In this document: positions 10,549 through 20,572 of the stretch, in pieces
Position numbering within the stretch: position 1 is the first letter of the stretch
How the letters are laid out: every line of letters starts with the position of its first letter
NCBI RefSeq assembly: GCF_030145815.1
Contig: NZ_JAIXHL010000004.1
Coordinates: 124,001-188,000, forward strand
DNA from: Sphingomonas sp.
Lineage (GTDB): Bacteria; Pseudomonadota; Alphaproteobacteria; Sphingomonadales; Sphingomonadaceae
Direction of reading: 5' to 3'
DNA length: 64,000 bases
Notes under the pieces: model-generated
Database searches by the model: none
What the model saw: the letters and a program-made list of their open reading frames with translations, nothing else
Told to the model about the DNA's origin: nothing
Position numbers and translations under genes: made by a program

Positions 10549-10573
10549 GCCTGTCCTGAGCTTGTCGAAGGAC
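10549..10573. repeat. Dispersed repeat (TTCGACAAGCTCAGGACAGG type)
   Basis: The gap between murG and murC contains, on the minus strand, CCTTCGACAAGCTCAGGACA. This matches the short dispersed repeat with TTCGAC(A/G)(A/G)GCTCAGG that is scattered in many sphingomonad and other GC-rich proteobacterial genomes. Half-sites of the same unit (GCCCTTCGAC and GCTCAGGA) recur near 48296-48329, split by another palindrome. Confidence 0.65.
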
Positions 10574-10576
10574 CCT

Positions 10577-11752
10577 TCATGCCTGCACCTTCGCGAACGC
10601 TTCACCGGTGCGCACCGTTTTGACCGGTTCGGCGCGCCCCATTCCTGCCGACGCCCAGTCGGCGTCGATCGATTCCACCAGATCGGCCAGGTCGCGGACC
10701 GCATCCGGCCGCCCGACGCTGCGCGCACACGCCGCCGCATGCGCCAGCCCCTCGGGGTCCAGCCCCAGCTTCTGGATCTGCTTCGCCAGTTCCTGCGCCG
10801 TGAACGCCCGCTGCGGGATCGTCCGCGCCCCGCCCGCCGCGCTGATCTCGCGCGCATTGGCCGTCTGGTGATCGTCGGTCGCGCTGGGCAGCGGCACCAG
10901 GATCGCCGGACGCCCCGCCGCAGTCAGCTCGGCGATGGTCGAGGCGCCAGCGCGCGCAATCACGATATGCGTCCAGGCCAGCCGCTCGGGCAGGTCGGGC
11001 AGGTACGTCGCGATCTCGGCCGGAATGCCATGCTCGGCATATTTGCGGCGCACTTCGTCGATATCCTCGACCCGCGCCTGATGCGTCACCTGCAACCGGC
11101 GCCGGAAATGCACGGGCAGCAGCGCCAGGCCATCGGGCACGACCTGCGACAGCACCGACGCGCCCTGGCTCCCGCCCGTCACCAGCACCCGGAAAATCCC
11201 ATCCTCCTCCAGCGGCGGATAGGGCCGCAGCCGCAGCTCCAGCACCGCTTCGCGCACCGGATTGCCGGTCAGATGGGTCTTGCCCGCATAAGCCGGCTTC
11301 AACCGCGCCACCTCGGCATAGCTGGTGGCGATCGCCCCCACCTTGCCCGCGACCAGCCGGTTGACCCGGCCCAGCACGGCATTCTGCTCATGGATCACCG
11401 TCGGCACCTTCGCCGCGAATGCCGCCGACAGCGCGGGCATCGACGCATATCCGCCGAACGCCACCACCGCCGCCGGGCGCAGCTGGCGATACAGCTTGCG
11501 CGCCTGCGCCCGCCCCTTGGCCATGGTACTCAGCGCCTTCAGCCACCCGATCGGCCCGCCGGCAAAGCGCGATGCCGGAACGACATGCGTCTCGATCCCG
11601 TCGAACAGGTCGGGGAAGCGCACCCCGCGCTCGTCCGAAATCAGCGCGACCTTGTGCCCGCGCCGCATCAGCTCCGCCGCGAGCGCTGCCGCTGGAACCA
11701 TATGTCCGCCGGTGCCCCCGGCGGCGAGGACGTATTGCCGTCCCGATGTCAT
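10577..11752 (-). CDS. murG: Lipid II synthase MurG (GlcNAc transferase)
   Basis: Membrane-associated GT28 glycosyltransferase that adds GlcNAc to lipid I. The 391-aa sequence has the N-terminal glycine loop GGTGGH at 12-17, the second glycine-rich region (FGGYAS, VIHEQNA), the C-domain donor-site motif TGGSQGA, and the UDP-GlcNAc-binding stretch [11 protein letters not shown] followed by [10 protein letters not shown]. It is slightly longer than usual because of a C-terminal tail of about 25 residues. The ATG overlaps the ftsW stop by four bases. The 3' side leads into the repeat-bearing gap before murC. Confidence 0.96.
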   Translation of the reverse strand: MTSGRQYVLAAGGTGGHMVPAAALAAELMRRGHKVALISDERGVRFPDLFDGIETHVVPASRFAGGPIGWLKALSTMAKGRAQARKLYRQLRPAAVVAFGGYASMPALSAAFAAKVPTVIHEQNAVLGRVNRLVAGKVGAIATSYAEVARLKPAYAGKTHLTGNPVREAVLELRLRPYPPLEEDGIFRVLVTGGSQGASVLSQVVPDGLALLPVHFRRRLQVTHQARVEDIDEVRRKYAEHGIPAEIATYLPDLPERLAWTHIVIARAGASTIAELTAAGRPAILVPLPSATDDHQTANAREISAAGGARTIPQRAFTAQELAKQIQKLGLDPEGLAHAAACARSVGRPDAVRDLADLVESIDADWASAGMGRAEPVKTVRTGEAFAKVQA

Positions 11753-12978
11753 TTATTGCTTCCTCGAACCGTATAGCTTGATCGCTTCAGATACGGGTTC
11801 CGCCGCGTGAAAGCGAGCAGCAGTCCCATCCCGATCGACAATGCCACCATCGACGATCCGCCATAGGAAATGAAGGGCAAGGTCATCCCCTTGGAGGGGG
11901 CAAGGCCGGTGTTGACCGCCATGTTGATCACCGCCTGAATCCCGAATTGGGCCGCCAGCCCCGCCGCCGCGAGCAACCGGAACGAGTCCTCCTCGTCCAG
12001 CAGCTTGATCAGCACGCGCACCACGATGGCCAGGTAGATCAGCGCGATGACGATGCACGCGATCAACCCGAACTCCTCACCCACGACCGAGAAGATGTAG
12101 TCGGTATGCGCCTCGGGCAGCTTGAACTTGACCGTCCCGCCGCCCGGGCCAGTGCCGGTCGCCCCGCCCCCGGTCAGCACGGCGTGCGCCATGTCGGTCT
12201 GATAATGCTCCGCCTGCGCCTTTTCGGGATCGGGGAACAGGAAGCTGTCGATGCGCGTCCGCGCGGTGTCGTAGAACAGATAGGCCGCGACCACCCCGGC
12301 CACGCCCGCACCGCCCAGAAATCCGATCGCGCGCGTCGAAATGCCGGCCAGCATCAACAGCACGACCCACACCGCGGCAAAGATCATCGTCTGCCCGAAA
12401 TCGGGCTGCTTCATCAGCAGCACCGCGATCACGGCGGTCAGCACGCCCGTCACCGGGATCACCGGCAGGCTCGCATCCTTGGCGCGGAGCGACAACAGCC
12501 AGGCAGTCGTGACGATATAGAGGGGTTTGAGAAACTCGGACGGCTGGAACGACGCGATGCCAAAGCCGATCCAGCGCCGCGCGCCGTTGATCTCCGAACC
12601 GAAAAACGCAGCAAGCCCGACCAGCACCACGCAAATCGCGGTGCCCAGGATCGCCCCACGCCGCGCCAGCCCGACCGGCAGCATCGACACGATCAGCAGC
12701 GTCGGAATTGACAGCCCGATCCACAGCGCCTGCCGCCAGAAATAATGCATCGACGCAAACTGCTTGGTCGTATCCGAATAGCGCTCCGCCGACGCCGGCG
12801 ACGCCGCCGCCACCGCGACCAGCCCGATGCCGATCAGCAGGAATGCGAGCAGCAACAGGATGCGGTCGATTTCCCAGAACCACAGGCCCAGCGGCGTCTT
12901 GCTGCCCCGGCTCAGCTGGTCCTCGAACCGCTCGCGCAGCGGTTTGCGCTTGGTGGTCGCGCGGATCACGTCGGTCAT
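11749..12978 (-). CDS. ftsW: Septal peptidoglycan glycosyltransferase FtsW
   Basis: SEDS-family integral membrane polymerase that works with FtsI in septal wall synthesis. The 409-aa product has a basic N-terminal tail, about ten hydrophobic segments starting near residue 35, the loop NGARRWIGFG with the conserved Arg residues after the third or fourth helix, and the family signature near the C-terminus (INMAVNTGLAPSKGMTLPF). It ends with a basic tail. Start ATG at 12978, overlapping the murD stop by four bases, with murG overlapping its own end by four. Confidence 0.96.
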   Translation of the reverse strand: MTDVIRATTKRKPLRERFEDQLSRGSKTPLGLWFWEIDRILLLLAFLLIGIGLVAVAAASPASAERYSDTTKQFASMHYFWRQALWIGLSIPTLLIVSMLPVGLARRGAILGTAICVVLVGLAAFFGSEINGARRWIGFGIASFQPSEFLKPLYIVTTAWLLSLRAKDASLPVIPVTGVLTAVIAVLLMKQPDFGQTMIFAAVWVVLLMLAGISTRAIGFLGGAGVAGVVAAYLFYDTARTRIDSFLFPDPEKAQAEHYQTDMAHAVLTGGGATGTGPGGGTVKFKLPEAHTDYIFSVVGEEFGLIACIVIALIYLAIVVRVLIKLLDEEDSFRLLAAAGLAAQFGIQAVINMAVNTGLAPSKGMTLPFISYGGSSMVALSIGMGLLLAFTRRNPYLKRSSYTVRGSNK

Positions 12979-14372
12979 GACAGGGCCTCCACCGCCGCTC
13001 GGAACTGCTCGCCGCGATCCTCATAATCGCGGAACTGGTCGAATGACGCGCAGGCCGGGGACAGCAGCACCGTCTCCCCCGCCACCGCATTCGCCGCCGC
13101 CGCGCGCACCGCTTCGGAAAGTGTGCCCGAGCGTTCGACCGGCATCTCGTCCTTCAGGAGTTCCGCAAACATCTCGGTCGCGTCGCCGATCGTGTAGGCG
13201 CGGACAATATGGGGGAAACCCGAACGGCAGGCGTCCAGGTCCGCAGTCTTGGCCTTGCCGCCCAAAATCCAGTGAATACGCGGATAGGCTGCTAGCGCAG
13301 GCGCCGTGGACTCAGCATTGGTCGCCTTGCTGTCATTGACGAACAGCACGCCGTTCCGCGTCGCAACCCGCTCCATCCGGTGCGGCAGGCCGGGAAAGCT
13401 CTCCAGCCCCCGGTCGATGCTCGCCTGACCCACGCCCAGCGCCTCGCACGCGGCGATCGCGGCGAGCGCGTTCTGCGCATTGTGCGGCCCCTGCAGCGCC
13501 GGCCAGCGCGACTGGTCCATGCAGAAACCCGGCGCGATCTTGGTCAGGTCTTCCGCCCGCCCGGAGCGCGCAACCTGCTTCGCCACGCCCTGCGAAGCTT
13601 CATCCCCGATCCCGATGATCGCGGCATGCCCGACCGACTGCATCGCAAACAACCGCGCCTTCGACGCCGCATAGGCCTCGAAGCCGTCATAGCGGTCGAG
13701 ATGATCCGGCGTGATGTTGAGCAGCACCGCCACCTCGCAATCGAGGCTCTGGGTCAGGTCGATCTGATAGCTCGACAGCTCCAGCACATAGACGCCCCCC
13801 TCCGGCAACGGCTCCTGCCCCAGAATCGGCAACCCGATATTCCCGCCCAAGCGCGCCGGAATGCCCGCACTCTCCAGAATATGGTGGATCAGCGCCGTCG
13901 TCGTTGACTTGCCATTGGTCCCGGTAATCCCGACCACCTTGTGCGCCGGAAGCTCGGAACGCGCCTGCGCGAACAGTTCGATATCGCCGATGATGGGCAC
14001 CCCCGCATCGCGTGCCTTGGCGGCGATCGGGTGGGTATTCAGCGGAACGCCGGGCGAAACCACGACCCCCGCAAACCCGCTGAGGTCGATCTCCAATGGG
14101 TCGACCAACGCAATAGCCCTCTCCCCTTCAGGGGAGAGGGTTGGGAGAGGGGCCTGTCCACCCAGTGCATCGCCCGCGGCAGAGTCCCCCTCTCCCCGAC
14201 CCTCTCCCCGCAAGCGGAGAGAGGGAGAGAAGGCATCCCGGGCCTCAACCTTCGAATCCCAAGCCGTAACCTGCGCCCCGCCAGCCAGCAGCGCGCGCAC
14301 GCTCGCCGCCCCCGACCGCGCCAGCCCGAGTACCGCAAAGCGTTTCCCGCGCCAGGCGGCGGAAACGATCAC
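12975..14372 (-). CDS. murD: UDP-N-acetylmuramoylalanine--D-glutamate ligase MurD (with inserted repeat)
   Basis: Second Mur ligase; adds D-glutamate to UDP-MurNAc-L-Ala. It has the N-terminal Rossmann domain ([13 protein letters not shown] at 12-24), the ATP loop GTNGKSTT at 151-158, [12 protein letters not shown], and the C-terminal domain with [11 protein letters not shown]. The start is a GTG at 14372 overlapping the mraY stop. At 465 aa it is longer than the usual 430-450. The excess is a block at about residues 49-86, rich in Gly, Arg, Ser and Pro, that interrupts the first domain between [11 protein letters not shown] and [10 protein letters not shown]. That block is the translation of a palindromic repeat also found outside genes at 44860-44989. 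All catalytic motifs are intact, so the enzyme is presumably active. Confidence 0.93.
   Translation of the reverse strand: MIVSAAWRGKRFAVLGLARSGAASVRALLAGGAQVTAWDSKVEARDAFSPSLRLRGEGRGEGDSAAGDALGGQAPLPTLSPEGERAIALVDPLEIDLSGFAGVVVSPGVPLNTHPIAAKARDAGVPIIGDIELFAQARSELPAHKVVGITGTNGKSTTTALIHHILESAGIPARLGGNIGLPILGQEPLPEGGVYVLELSSYQIDLTQSLDCEVAVLLNITPDHLDRYDGFEAYAASKARLFAMQSVGHAAIIGIGDEASQGVAKQVARSGRAEDLTKIAPGFCMDQSRWPALQGPHNAQNALAAIAACEALGVGQASIDRGLESFPGLPHRMERVATRNGVLFVNDSKATNAESTAPALAAYPRIHWILGGKAKTADLDACRSGFPHIVRAYTIGDATEMFAELLKDEMPVERSGTLSEAVRAAAANAVAGETVLLSPACASFDQFRDYEDRGEQFRAAVEALS
14117..14227. repeat. Palindromic repeat element inserted in frame within murD
   Basis: A 111-base element (a multiple of three). 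Its right arm, 14200-14227, is identical over 28 bases to both arms (one inverted) of the element at 44860-44989. Its left arm is a variant hairpin (CCCTCTCCCC-TTCA-GGGGAGAGGG, 14117-14140). Neither arm brings a stop codon into the murD frame. The arrangement resembles in-frame palindromic elements known from Rickettsia genes. Confidence 0.85.
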
Positions 14373-15439
14373 CGCAGTTTCAGCGTCGCCAGCCCCGCCA
14401 GCGCCAGCACGAAGGCGATGATCCAGAAGCGGATCACGACCGTCGGCTCGCTCCAGCCCAGCTGCTCGAAATGATGGTGGATCGGCGCCATGCGAAACAC
14501 GCGCTTGCCGGTGCGCTTGTACCAGAACACCTGGATGATGACGCTCAGCGCCTCGACCACGAACAGCCCGCCGATGATTCCCAGCACCAGCTCATGATGC
14601 GTGGTGACGGCAATCGCGCCCAGCGCGCCACCGAGCGCCAGCGACCCGGTATCGCCCATGAACACCGCCGCCGGCGGCGCATTGAACCACAGGAACGCCA
14701 ACCCTGCGCCAACGATCGCGCCACAGAAGATCGCCAGATCGCCCGCCCCCGCAACATGCGGAATGCCAAGATAGGTCGCGAACACCTTGTTGCCCACGAC
14801 ATAGGCGATCAGCATGAATGCCATGCTCGCGATGATCACCGGCATGGTGGCCAGCCCGTCCAGCCCGTCGGTCAGGTTGACCGCGTTGCCGAACGCCACG
14901 ATCGTGAACGCGGCAAAGACGATGTAGAAATAGCCCAGATCGACGCTGAACTGGCTGAAGAACGGCACATACAGCATGGTCCCGTTCTGCAGCGTGATCA
15001 CCCACGCCGCGACGCCCGCGATCGCGAACTCGCCCAGCAGCCGGACCTTGCCCGAAACGCCCGCAGTGCTCGCCTTGCGGACCTTGTCATAGTCGTCGAG
15101 GAACCCGATCATCCCGAAGCCGAGCGTCACGAAGATGCACGCCCAGATATAGGGGTTGGCCAGATCCATCCACAGCAGCAGCGCCAGCGTCAGGCTGGTC
15201 AGGATCATCAGGCCGCCCATCGTCGGCGTGCCGCGCTTGGCCAGGTGGCTCTGCGGTCCGTCAGCGCGGATCGGCTGCCCCTTGCCCTGCCGGACGCGCA
15301 GCCAGCCGATGAAGCGCGGCCCCAGGATCAGGCCGATGAACAGCGCGGTCGCGACCGATGCGCCCGTGCGGAACGACAGGTACCGGAACAGGTTCAATAT
15401 GCCCGGAAAGCCCAGCCATTCGGCAAGTTCGTACAGCAT
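14369..15439 (-). CDS. mraY: Phospho-N-acetylmuramoyl-pentapeptide transferase MraY
   Basis: Polytopic membrane enzyme that transfers phospho-MurNAc-pentapeptide to undecaprenyl phosphate to form lipid I. The 356-aa protein has about ten membrane helices, the cytoplasmic Asp motif FLDDYDKV near 117-124, the signature [10 protein letters not shown], the [12 protein letters not shown] metal-site loop, and the HHHFE motif near the C-terminus ([15 protein letters not shown]). Its ATG overlaps the murF stop by one base (TAATG) and its own stop overlaps the murD GTG. It is flanked by the enzymes that make its substrate and use its product. Confidence 0.97.
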   Translation of the reverse strand: MLYELAEWLGFPGILNLFRYLSFRTGASVATALFIGLILGPRFIGWLRVRQGKGQPIRADGPQSHLAKRGTPTMGGLMILTSLTLALLLWMDLANPYIWACIFVTLGFGMIGFLDDYDKVRKASTAGVSGKVRLLGEFAIAGVAAWVITLQNGTMLYVPFFSQFSVDLGYFYIVFAAFTIVAFGNAVNLTDGLDGLATMPVIIASMAFMLIAYVVGNKVFATYLGIPHVAGAGDLAIFCGAIVGAGLAFLWFNAPPAAVFMGDTGSLALGGALGAIAVTTHHELVLGIIGGLFVVEALSVIIQVFWYKRTGKRVFRMAPIHHHFEQLGWSEPTVVIRFWIIAFVLALAGLATLKLR

Positions 15440-16815
15440 TAGCCCCTTCCCGCCAGCGCCGCGACCACCCGCGACAGCCCGACCCCGTTCGAACCCTTGA
15501 TGAGCACCGCGTCCCCGGCGCGCAGCATCGCCTCCAGCGACGCGCGCGCCGCAGCGGCGTCGGGCACATGGACCAATTCGACCCGCCCCTCAAGCGCTGC
15601 CGCGAGCGGCTTCATCCCCTCACCGACCAGAAGCACCGCTTCGACGCCCGCGCCCAAAACCGGCTCCGCCAGTTCCGCGTGAAAGTCCCCGGATTGCTCA
15701 CCCAGCTCGCGCATTTCGCCCAGCACCGCGATCCGCCGCGTCGCCGGGGTTGCCGCCAGCACCGCCAACGTCGCGCGCATCGATGCCGGGTTGGCGTTAT
15801 AACTTTCGTCGATCACCAGCGCTTCACCGCCCGCGACCTTCGCCGCGAACCGCGCGCCACGCCCTGCGATCCCGCCCATCTCCCCCAGCGCAAGCCCCGC
15901 CTGCTCCAGATCGCCGCCCGCCGCGTCCACTGCCGCCAGCACCGCCATCGCATTGGCAACCCAGTGATCGCCCGGCTGCGACAGGGTGAAGCTCAGCGTC
16001 TTTTCGGCCCCGATCTTCGCGGTCACGAACGTCCCGCCTGGCTGACCGTGCAGCACTTCGACCGCACAGACATCCGCGCCCTTGCCAAGGCCAAACGTCA
16101 CGATCCGCGCGGCATAGGGCTGTGCGGCGGCGATCAGCCGGTCGCGATACGGGCTGTCGAACGGCACGATTGCCGTCCCGCCCGGCTCCAGCCCCTGGAA
16201 AATCTCGCCCTTGGCGTCGGCAATCCCCTCGACGCTGTCAAAGAATTCAGTGTGCGCCGGGGCAATCGTGGTGACGATCGCGATATGCGGCCGCACGATC
16301 CGGGTCAGCGCGGCCAGCTCGCCGGCATGGTTCATCCCCATCTCGAACACGCCGAACCGCGTGTCGCGCGGCATCCGCGCCAGGCTCAGCGGCACGCCGG
16401 TATGGTTGTTATAGCTCTTGACCGATCGGTGTGCCTGCCCCGGTTCGGGTCGATCGAGGCACTCGAACAGCGCTTCCTTGGTCCCGGTCTTGCCGACCGA
16501 TCCGGTCACGCCGATCACCACGCCCGCCATCCGCGCACGGCTGGCCCGCGCCAGATTCTCCAGCGCCGCCATCGTATCGTCGGTCAGGACATGCGGATGC
16601 GCCGTCGCCTGCGACACCACCGCCCCCGCCGCCCCGCTGGCAAAGGCCTGGTCAAGAAACCGGTGCCCGTCGGTGGTCTCACCGGTCAGCGCAAAAAATA
16701 GCGCCCCCGGCCCGACCTCGCGACTGTCGAACGCCACCGCGTCGACCGCAAACTCCGCCGAAGCCGTCCCACCCGTCGCCGCCGCGATTTCAGCGGAGGT
16801 CCACAGCGAACTCAC
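15439..16815 (-). CDS. murF: UDP-MurNAc-tripeptide--D-Ala-D-Ala ligase MurF
   Basis: Last cytoplasmic Mur ligase; adds D-Ala-D-Ala to UDP-MurNAc-tripeptide. The 458-aa product has the substrate-binding N-domain ([20 protein letters not shown]), the ATP loop [12 protein letters not shown], a central domain with [11 protein letters not shown] and [11 protein letters not shown], and the C-terminal ligase domain with [11 protein letters not shown]. The start is a GTG at 16815 overlapping the murE stop by four bases (GTGA). Ends at a TAA shared with the mraY start. Confidence 0.96.
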   Translation of the reverse strand: MSSLWTSAEIAAATGGTASAEFAVDAVAFDSREVGPGALFFALTGETTDGHRFLDQAFASGAAGAVVSQATAHPHVLTDDTMAALENLARASRARMAGVVIGVTGSVGKTGTKEALFECLDRPEPGQAHRSVKSYNNHTGVPLSLARMPRDTRFGVFEMGMNHAGELAALTRIVRPHIAIVTTIAPAHTEFFDSVEGIADAKGEIFQGLEPGGTAIVPFDSPYRDRLIAAAQPYAARIVTFGLGKGADVCAVEVLHGQPGGTFVTAKIGAEKTLSFTLSQPGDHWVANAMAVLAAVDAAGGDLEQAGLALGEMGGIAGRGARFAAKVAGGEALVIDESYNANPASMRATLAVLAATPATRRIAVLGEMRELGEQSGDFHAELAEPVLGAGVEAVLLVGEGMKPLAAALEGRVELVHVPDAAAARASLEAMLRAGDAVLIKGSNGVGLSRVVAALAGRG

Positions 16816-18227
16816 GCCGCCGCCTCGCGCGCGACGCTCACATCGTCGAACGGCAGCACCATGTCCCCCACGATCTGGCCCTGCTCATGCCCCTTGCCAG
16901 CGATCAGCACGATATCTTCCGGACCCGCCGCCGCCACCGCAGCCATGATCGCCGCACGCCGGTCACCGATCTCGGTCGCCTGCGGGGATCCCTTCATCAC
17001 GTCGCGCCGGATCGACGCCGCATCCTCGCCGCGCGGATTGTCATCGGTCACGATCACCAGATCCGCACCCGCCACCGCCGCCTGTCCCATCGGCGCGCGC
17101 TTGCCCGGGTCGCGGTCGCCGCCCGCGCCGAACACCAGGATCAGCCGCCCCGCCGCATGCGGCTTCAGCGCCGCAATCGCCGCCTCGATCGCATCGGGCG
17201 TATGCGCATAATCGACATAGACCGGGGCCCCGGTCTTGCTGATCGCCGCGCGCTCCAGCCGCCCGCGCACCGGTTGCAGCTGCGCCAGATTGGCAAAGGT
17301 CTGCGCCGGATCGCCCCCGGTCGCGATCACCAACCCCGCCGCAACCAGCGCATTCGCGGCCTGATAGCCCCCGATCAGCGGCAGCCCGACGCGATAGGTT
17401 TCACCGCCAAACGCAATCTCAAGCTTCTGGTCGAGCAGGGTCGGTTCGCGCGATACCAGTCGGATCGTGTCGCCATGCTCGCCGACGGTGATGATCCGGT
17501 TGCCGCGCATCCGGGCAATGTCGATCACCCGCTCGCTATGCGGATCGTCCGCCCACACCACCGCCGTCCCATCGGGATCGAGCACATCGGCGAACAGCCG
17601 CAGCTTGGCGGTCAGATAATCCGCCATGTCCTTGTGATAGTCGAGGTGATCGCGGCTCAGGTTGGTGAACGCCGCCGCCGCCACCGGCAGCCCCTCGGTG
17701 CGGTATTGCGACAGCCCGTGGCTCGATGCCTCGAACGCCAGATGCGTCACGCCCTCACGCGCCAGTCCCGCGACATTGGACAGGAACGTCACGACGTCCG
17801 GCGTGGTCAGCCCGGTCGACACCATCTCGCCCGCCGTGGTGACGCCCAGCGTGCCGATCGACGCGGCATGATGCCCCGCCATCCGCCACAATTGCCGCAC
17901 CATCTCGACCGTCGATGTCTTGCCGTTGGTTCCGGTGACCGCCACCGACGTCTCCGGAAACGGCGCAAAGAAGCGCGCCGCGATCCGGGCAAATTCGGTG
18001 CGCGGATGGTCGCTCGCGATATGCGCGGCGCCCTCCACCGTCACTTCAGGCCGCGCGACCACCGCAACTGCCCCACGCGCCACCGCCTCGGCAATATAGT
18101 CCTCGCCATTGAAGCGGGTGCCGCGGAACGCGCCGAACACAGTGCCCGGCGCGACCTTGCGGTGATCGATGGCAAAGCCGGTAACGATGTCCTGCTCGTC
18201 CCCGCCGGTCAGGTCAGCGAGCTTCAC
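16812..18227 (-). CDS. murE: UDP-MurNAc-L-Ala-D-Glu--meso-DAP ligase MurE
   Basis: Third Mur ligase. The 471-aa protein has the ATP loop GTNGKTS at 99-105 and the substrate-selecting DNPR motif at 396-399, which marks the meso-diaminopimelate form rather than the lysine form, so the wall is expected to be DAP-type. A longer frame extends upstream over ftsI. I choose the GTG at 18227 because it overlaps the ftsI stop as GTGA, like most junctions here, and gives the family N-terminus VKLADLTGG. Confidence 0.95.
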   Translation of the reverse strand: MKLADLTGGDEQDIVTGFAIDHRKVAPGTVFGAFRGTRFNGEDYIAEAVARGAVAVVARPEVTVEGAAHIASDHPRTEFARIAARFFAPFPETSVAVTGTNGKTSTVEMVRQLWRMAGHHAASIGTLGVTTAGEMVSTGLTTPDVVTFLSNVAGLAREGVTHLAFEASSHGLSQYRTEGLPVAAAAFTNLSRDHLDYHKDMADYLTAKLRLFADVLDPDGTAVVWADDPHSERVIDIARMRGNRIITVGEHGDTIRLVSREPTLLDQKLEIAFGGETYRVGLPLIGGYQAANALVAAGLVIATGGDPAQTFANLAQLQPVRGRLERAAISKTGAPVYVDYAHTPDAIEAAIAALKPHAAGRLILVFGAGGDRDPGKRAPMGQAAVAGADLVIVTDDNPRGEDAASIRRDVMKGSPQATEIGDRRAAIMAAVAAAGPEDIVLIAGKGHEQGQIVGDMVLPFDDVSVAREAAA

Positions 18228-19966
18228 TCGTCCACCCCCGCGCCGAGCGCAGCCACGGCGGCGGGCTTGCCCTTCGCCTCCGCCTTCCACAGCAGCGGGG
18301 TGAGGTCCGAAACATCCACATCCCGCCGCTCGTCGGGAACCACGCCCAGCATCGCGCCGGTGCGCATCACGACGCGGTTGACGACGGGGGCCGCGGTCCA
18401 CCCGGCGGTGGACTGGCCTGCGGACTGCGCATTTCCGATCGGCGAATCGAGCATCACGAGCACCACATAGCGCGGTGCGTCCATCGGGAAAGCCGCTGCG
18501 AACGTCGAAACATTCTTGTTGCGCTGATATCCGCCGCGTCCGGGCACCTCGGCGGTGCCGGTCTTGCCCCCGACGCGATAGCCCGGAGCGTCCGCCTTGC
18601 TGCCCGTGCCATGCGTCACGATCAGGCGCATCAGCTGGCGCATGCGCGCGCTGGTCGCTTCCGAAATCACCCGGCGGCCAGCCGGAGCCTTGCCCGGTTC
18701 GATCTTGCGCAGCGTCGCCGGACGCCACACCCCGCCATTGACCATCGCGGCATAGGCGCTGGCCAGATGCAGCGGCGTCACCGCGATGCCATGGCCATAG
18801 GCGGTGGTCATCACCGTCGTGCGCGCCCAGTATTTCGGCCACAGCGGCCCGGCCACGCCGCCCAACTCGATCGGCGCCTTGGTGTCGAACCCCAGGCCGC
18901 GGAACATCGCCTCCATCCGCTCCTTGCCCAGCTCGTCGGCGATCCGCGCGGTCGCAATGTTCGACGAATGGATCAGCGTCTCGGGGATGTTCAGCCAGCG
19001 CTTCTGCGCGTGGTCGTCGCGAATGCGAAACGCGCCGACCTGCAATGGCTCGGTCGCGTCATAGCGCTTGGACATTGAGGGCGCGATTCCGGTCTCGATC
19101 GCGAACGCCATGGTCAGCGGCTTGAAGGTCGACCCCAGCTCATAGACGCTCTGCGTCACATTGTTGCGGAAATGCTCGGGATTCGCGCCCTTCACATTAT
19201 TGGGGTTGAACGTCGGCAGCGACGTCATCGCCACCACCTCGCCCGTCGCGACGTCCAGGATCACCCCCGCCGCGCCGCGCGCCTGATAGCTTGCCATCGC
19301 CGCGCCGAGCTCGCTGTCGAGCGCCGCCTGCGCGCGCAGGTCGATCGACAATGCCACCGCCTTGCCGCGCTGCGCCGGATCGGTCAGCTGGCGGTCCAGG
19401 ATATGCTCCATCCCGCTCACGCCCTTGCCGTCAACATCGACAAAGCCCAGCGCGTGCGCCGCCAGCGTCGCCTGCGGATACAGCCGCTGCGGCTCGCGCG
19501 CGAACTCGATCCCCGGCTCGCCCAGCGCATGCACCGCCGCGACCAATTCCGGCACCGCGCGCCGCTTGAGATAGGTGAAACTCGCCTTGCTGTTGAGCAG
19601 CTTGGCATATTCGCCAGCGCTCTTGCCCGGCAACGTCGCTGCCAGCATCTGCGCCAGCGCGGTCTTGTCGCCGATCACCCGGTCGGGCCGCACGCCGATC
19701 GACCAGGCGTCGATCGTGCGCGCCAGCGGCGCGCCGTTGCGGTCGACCAGATCGCCGCGCAGCGGGACCAGCATCGCGTTGACGCTCGGCGTCTGCTGCG
19801 GCTCGGCAAACATCGCCAGCAGCGCCAGCCGCCCGACGATCACCGCGAACGCCGCCGCGAACAGCAGCGTCAGGATCATCAGCCGGATATGCGCGACCGC
19901 AATCGGCGACGCACCCTTGCCGTCGCGTGTGCGGATCCGCGGCGCAGGGGCGACCAGCACCGTCAC
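18224..19966 (-). CDS. ftsI: Septal transpeptidase FtsI (PBP3)
   Basis: Class B penicillin-binding protein that cross-links septal peptidoglycan with FtsW. The 580-aa sequence has a short cytoplasmic tail, one membrane helix at about 27-52, the N-terminal pedestal domain (PLRGDLVDRNGAPLA), and the transpeptidase domain with STFK at 279-282 (active-site Ser279), SSN at 334-336 and KTGT at 468-471. The start is a GTG at 19966 overlapping the ftsL stop by four bases. A C-terminal extension of about 40 residues follows the catalytic domain. Confidence 0.97.
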   Translation of the reverse strand: MTVLVAPAPRIRTRDGKGASPIAVAHIRLMILTLLFAAAFAVIVGRLALLAMFAEPQQTPSVNAMLVPLRGDLVDRNGAPLARTIDAWSIGVRPDRVIGDKTALAQMLAATLPGKSAGEYAKLLNSKASFTYLKRRAVPELVAAVHALGEPGIEFAREPQRLYPQATLAAHALGFVDVDGKGVSGMEHILDRQLTDPAQRGKAVALSIDLRAQAALDSELGAAMASYQARGAAGVILDVATGEVVAMTSLPTFNPNNVKGANPEHFRNNVTQSVYELGSTFKPLTMAFAIETGIAPSMSKRYDATEPLQVGAFRIRDDHAQKRWLNIPETLIHSSNIATARIADELGKERMEAMFRGLGFDTKAPIELGGVAGPLWPKYWARTTVMTTAYGHGIAVTPLHLASAYAAMVNGGVWRPATLRKIEPGKAPAGRRVISEATSARMRQLMRLIVTHGTGSKADAPGYRVGGKTGTAEVPGRGGYQRNKNVSTFAAAFPMDAPRYVVLVMLDSPIGNAQSAGQSTAGWTAAPVVNRVVMRTGAMLGVVPDERRDVDVSDLTPLLWKAEAKGKPAAVAALGAGVDE

Positions 19967-20562
19967 CGCAATTTACGCGCTTCCGCGCGGACGCCCTGCA
20001 TCAGGTCGCCAAAGCTCGAATCCTTAAGCAGGCTGCGATCCAGCGCCGCCACCGCCTTGTCCTTCGCCACCACCGGGGCCGGTGCCACCGCGCGCTTGGG
20101 CTTGGCCACGGCAGCAGCCGTCACCGCGACCGGTGCAGGCGCCGCCTTCTCGACCACCGCCGGCTTCACCGCCGCGACCGCATCGCTCGCCACGTCCGGA
20201 CCGCTCACCACCTCGGGCAACCCCTGCGGCACGACCATCGCGGCATAACGCTCGGCGGTCCCGTCGCCTTCCATCGGGCGCAGCGCCGCCAGCTCGGTAT
20301 CGCTCGCCAGGAACTGGCGCGGCGTCGGCGCGGTGTAGCGCATCACCTCACCATTCCAGCGCTCGAGCTGGGCAAGGTTGGCGCGCGTGTCGAACTCGGT
20401 CTCCAGGCCGCGGATATCCTTGTGCGCCTTCGCAATCGCGCGCTCGACCGCCTCGACCTTCGATCGCTCGGCCGCGACCTGCGACGACACGAGGTAACAG
20501 GCCGGCGCAACGACCACGCCGGTCAGAAACCATCCAAAGCCGCTCAACGCCTTGATCGCCAT
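19963..20562 (-). CDS. ftsL: Cell division protein FtsL-like
   Basis: Small bitopic divisome protein placed between rsmH and ftsI, as in most dcw clusters. It has 199 aa: a short cytoplasmic end, one membrane helix near 10-28 (GWFLTGVVVAPACYLV), a periplasmic leucine-zipper-like coiled coil at about 30-65, and an Ala/Val/Pro/Lys-rich C-terminal half. FtsL sequences diverge strongly, so the call rests on position and topology. The long C-terminal tail is typical of alphaproteobacterial versions. The ATG at 20562 is used; the frame extends upstream into rsmH but has no better start. Confidence 0.85.
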   Translation of the reverse strand: MAIKALSGFGWFLTGVVVAPACYLVSSQVAAERSKVEAVERAIAKAHKDIRGLETEFDTRANLAQLERWNGEVMRYTAPTPRQFLASDTELAALRPMEGDGTAERYAAMVVPQGLPEVVSGPDVASDAVAAVKPAVVEKAAPAPVAVTAAAVAKPKRAVAPAPVVAKDKAVAALDRSLLKDSSFGDLMQGVRAEARKLR

Positions 20563-20572
20563 CACCGCCTCC

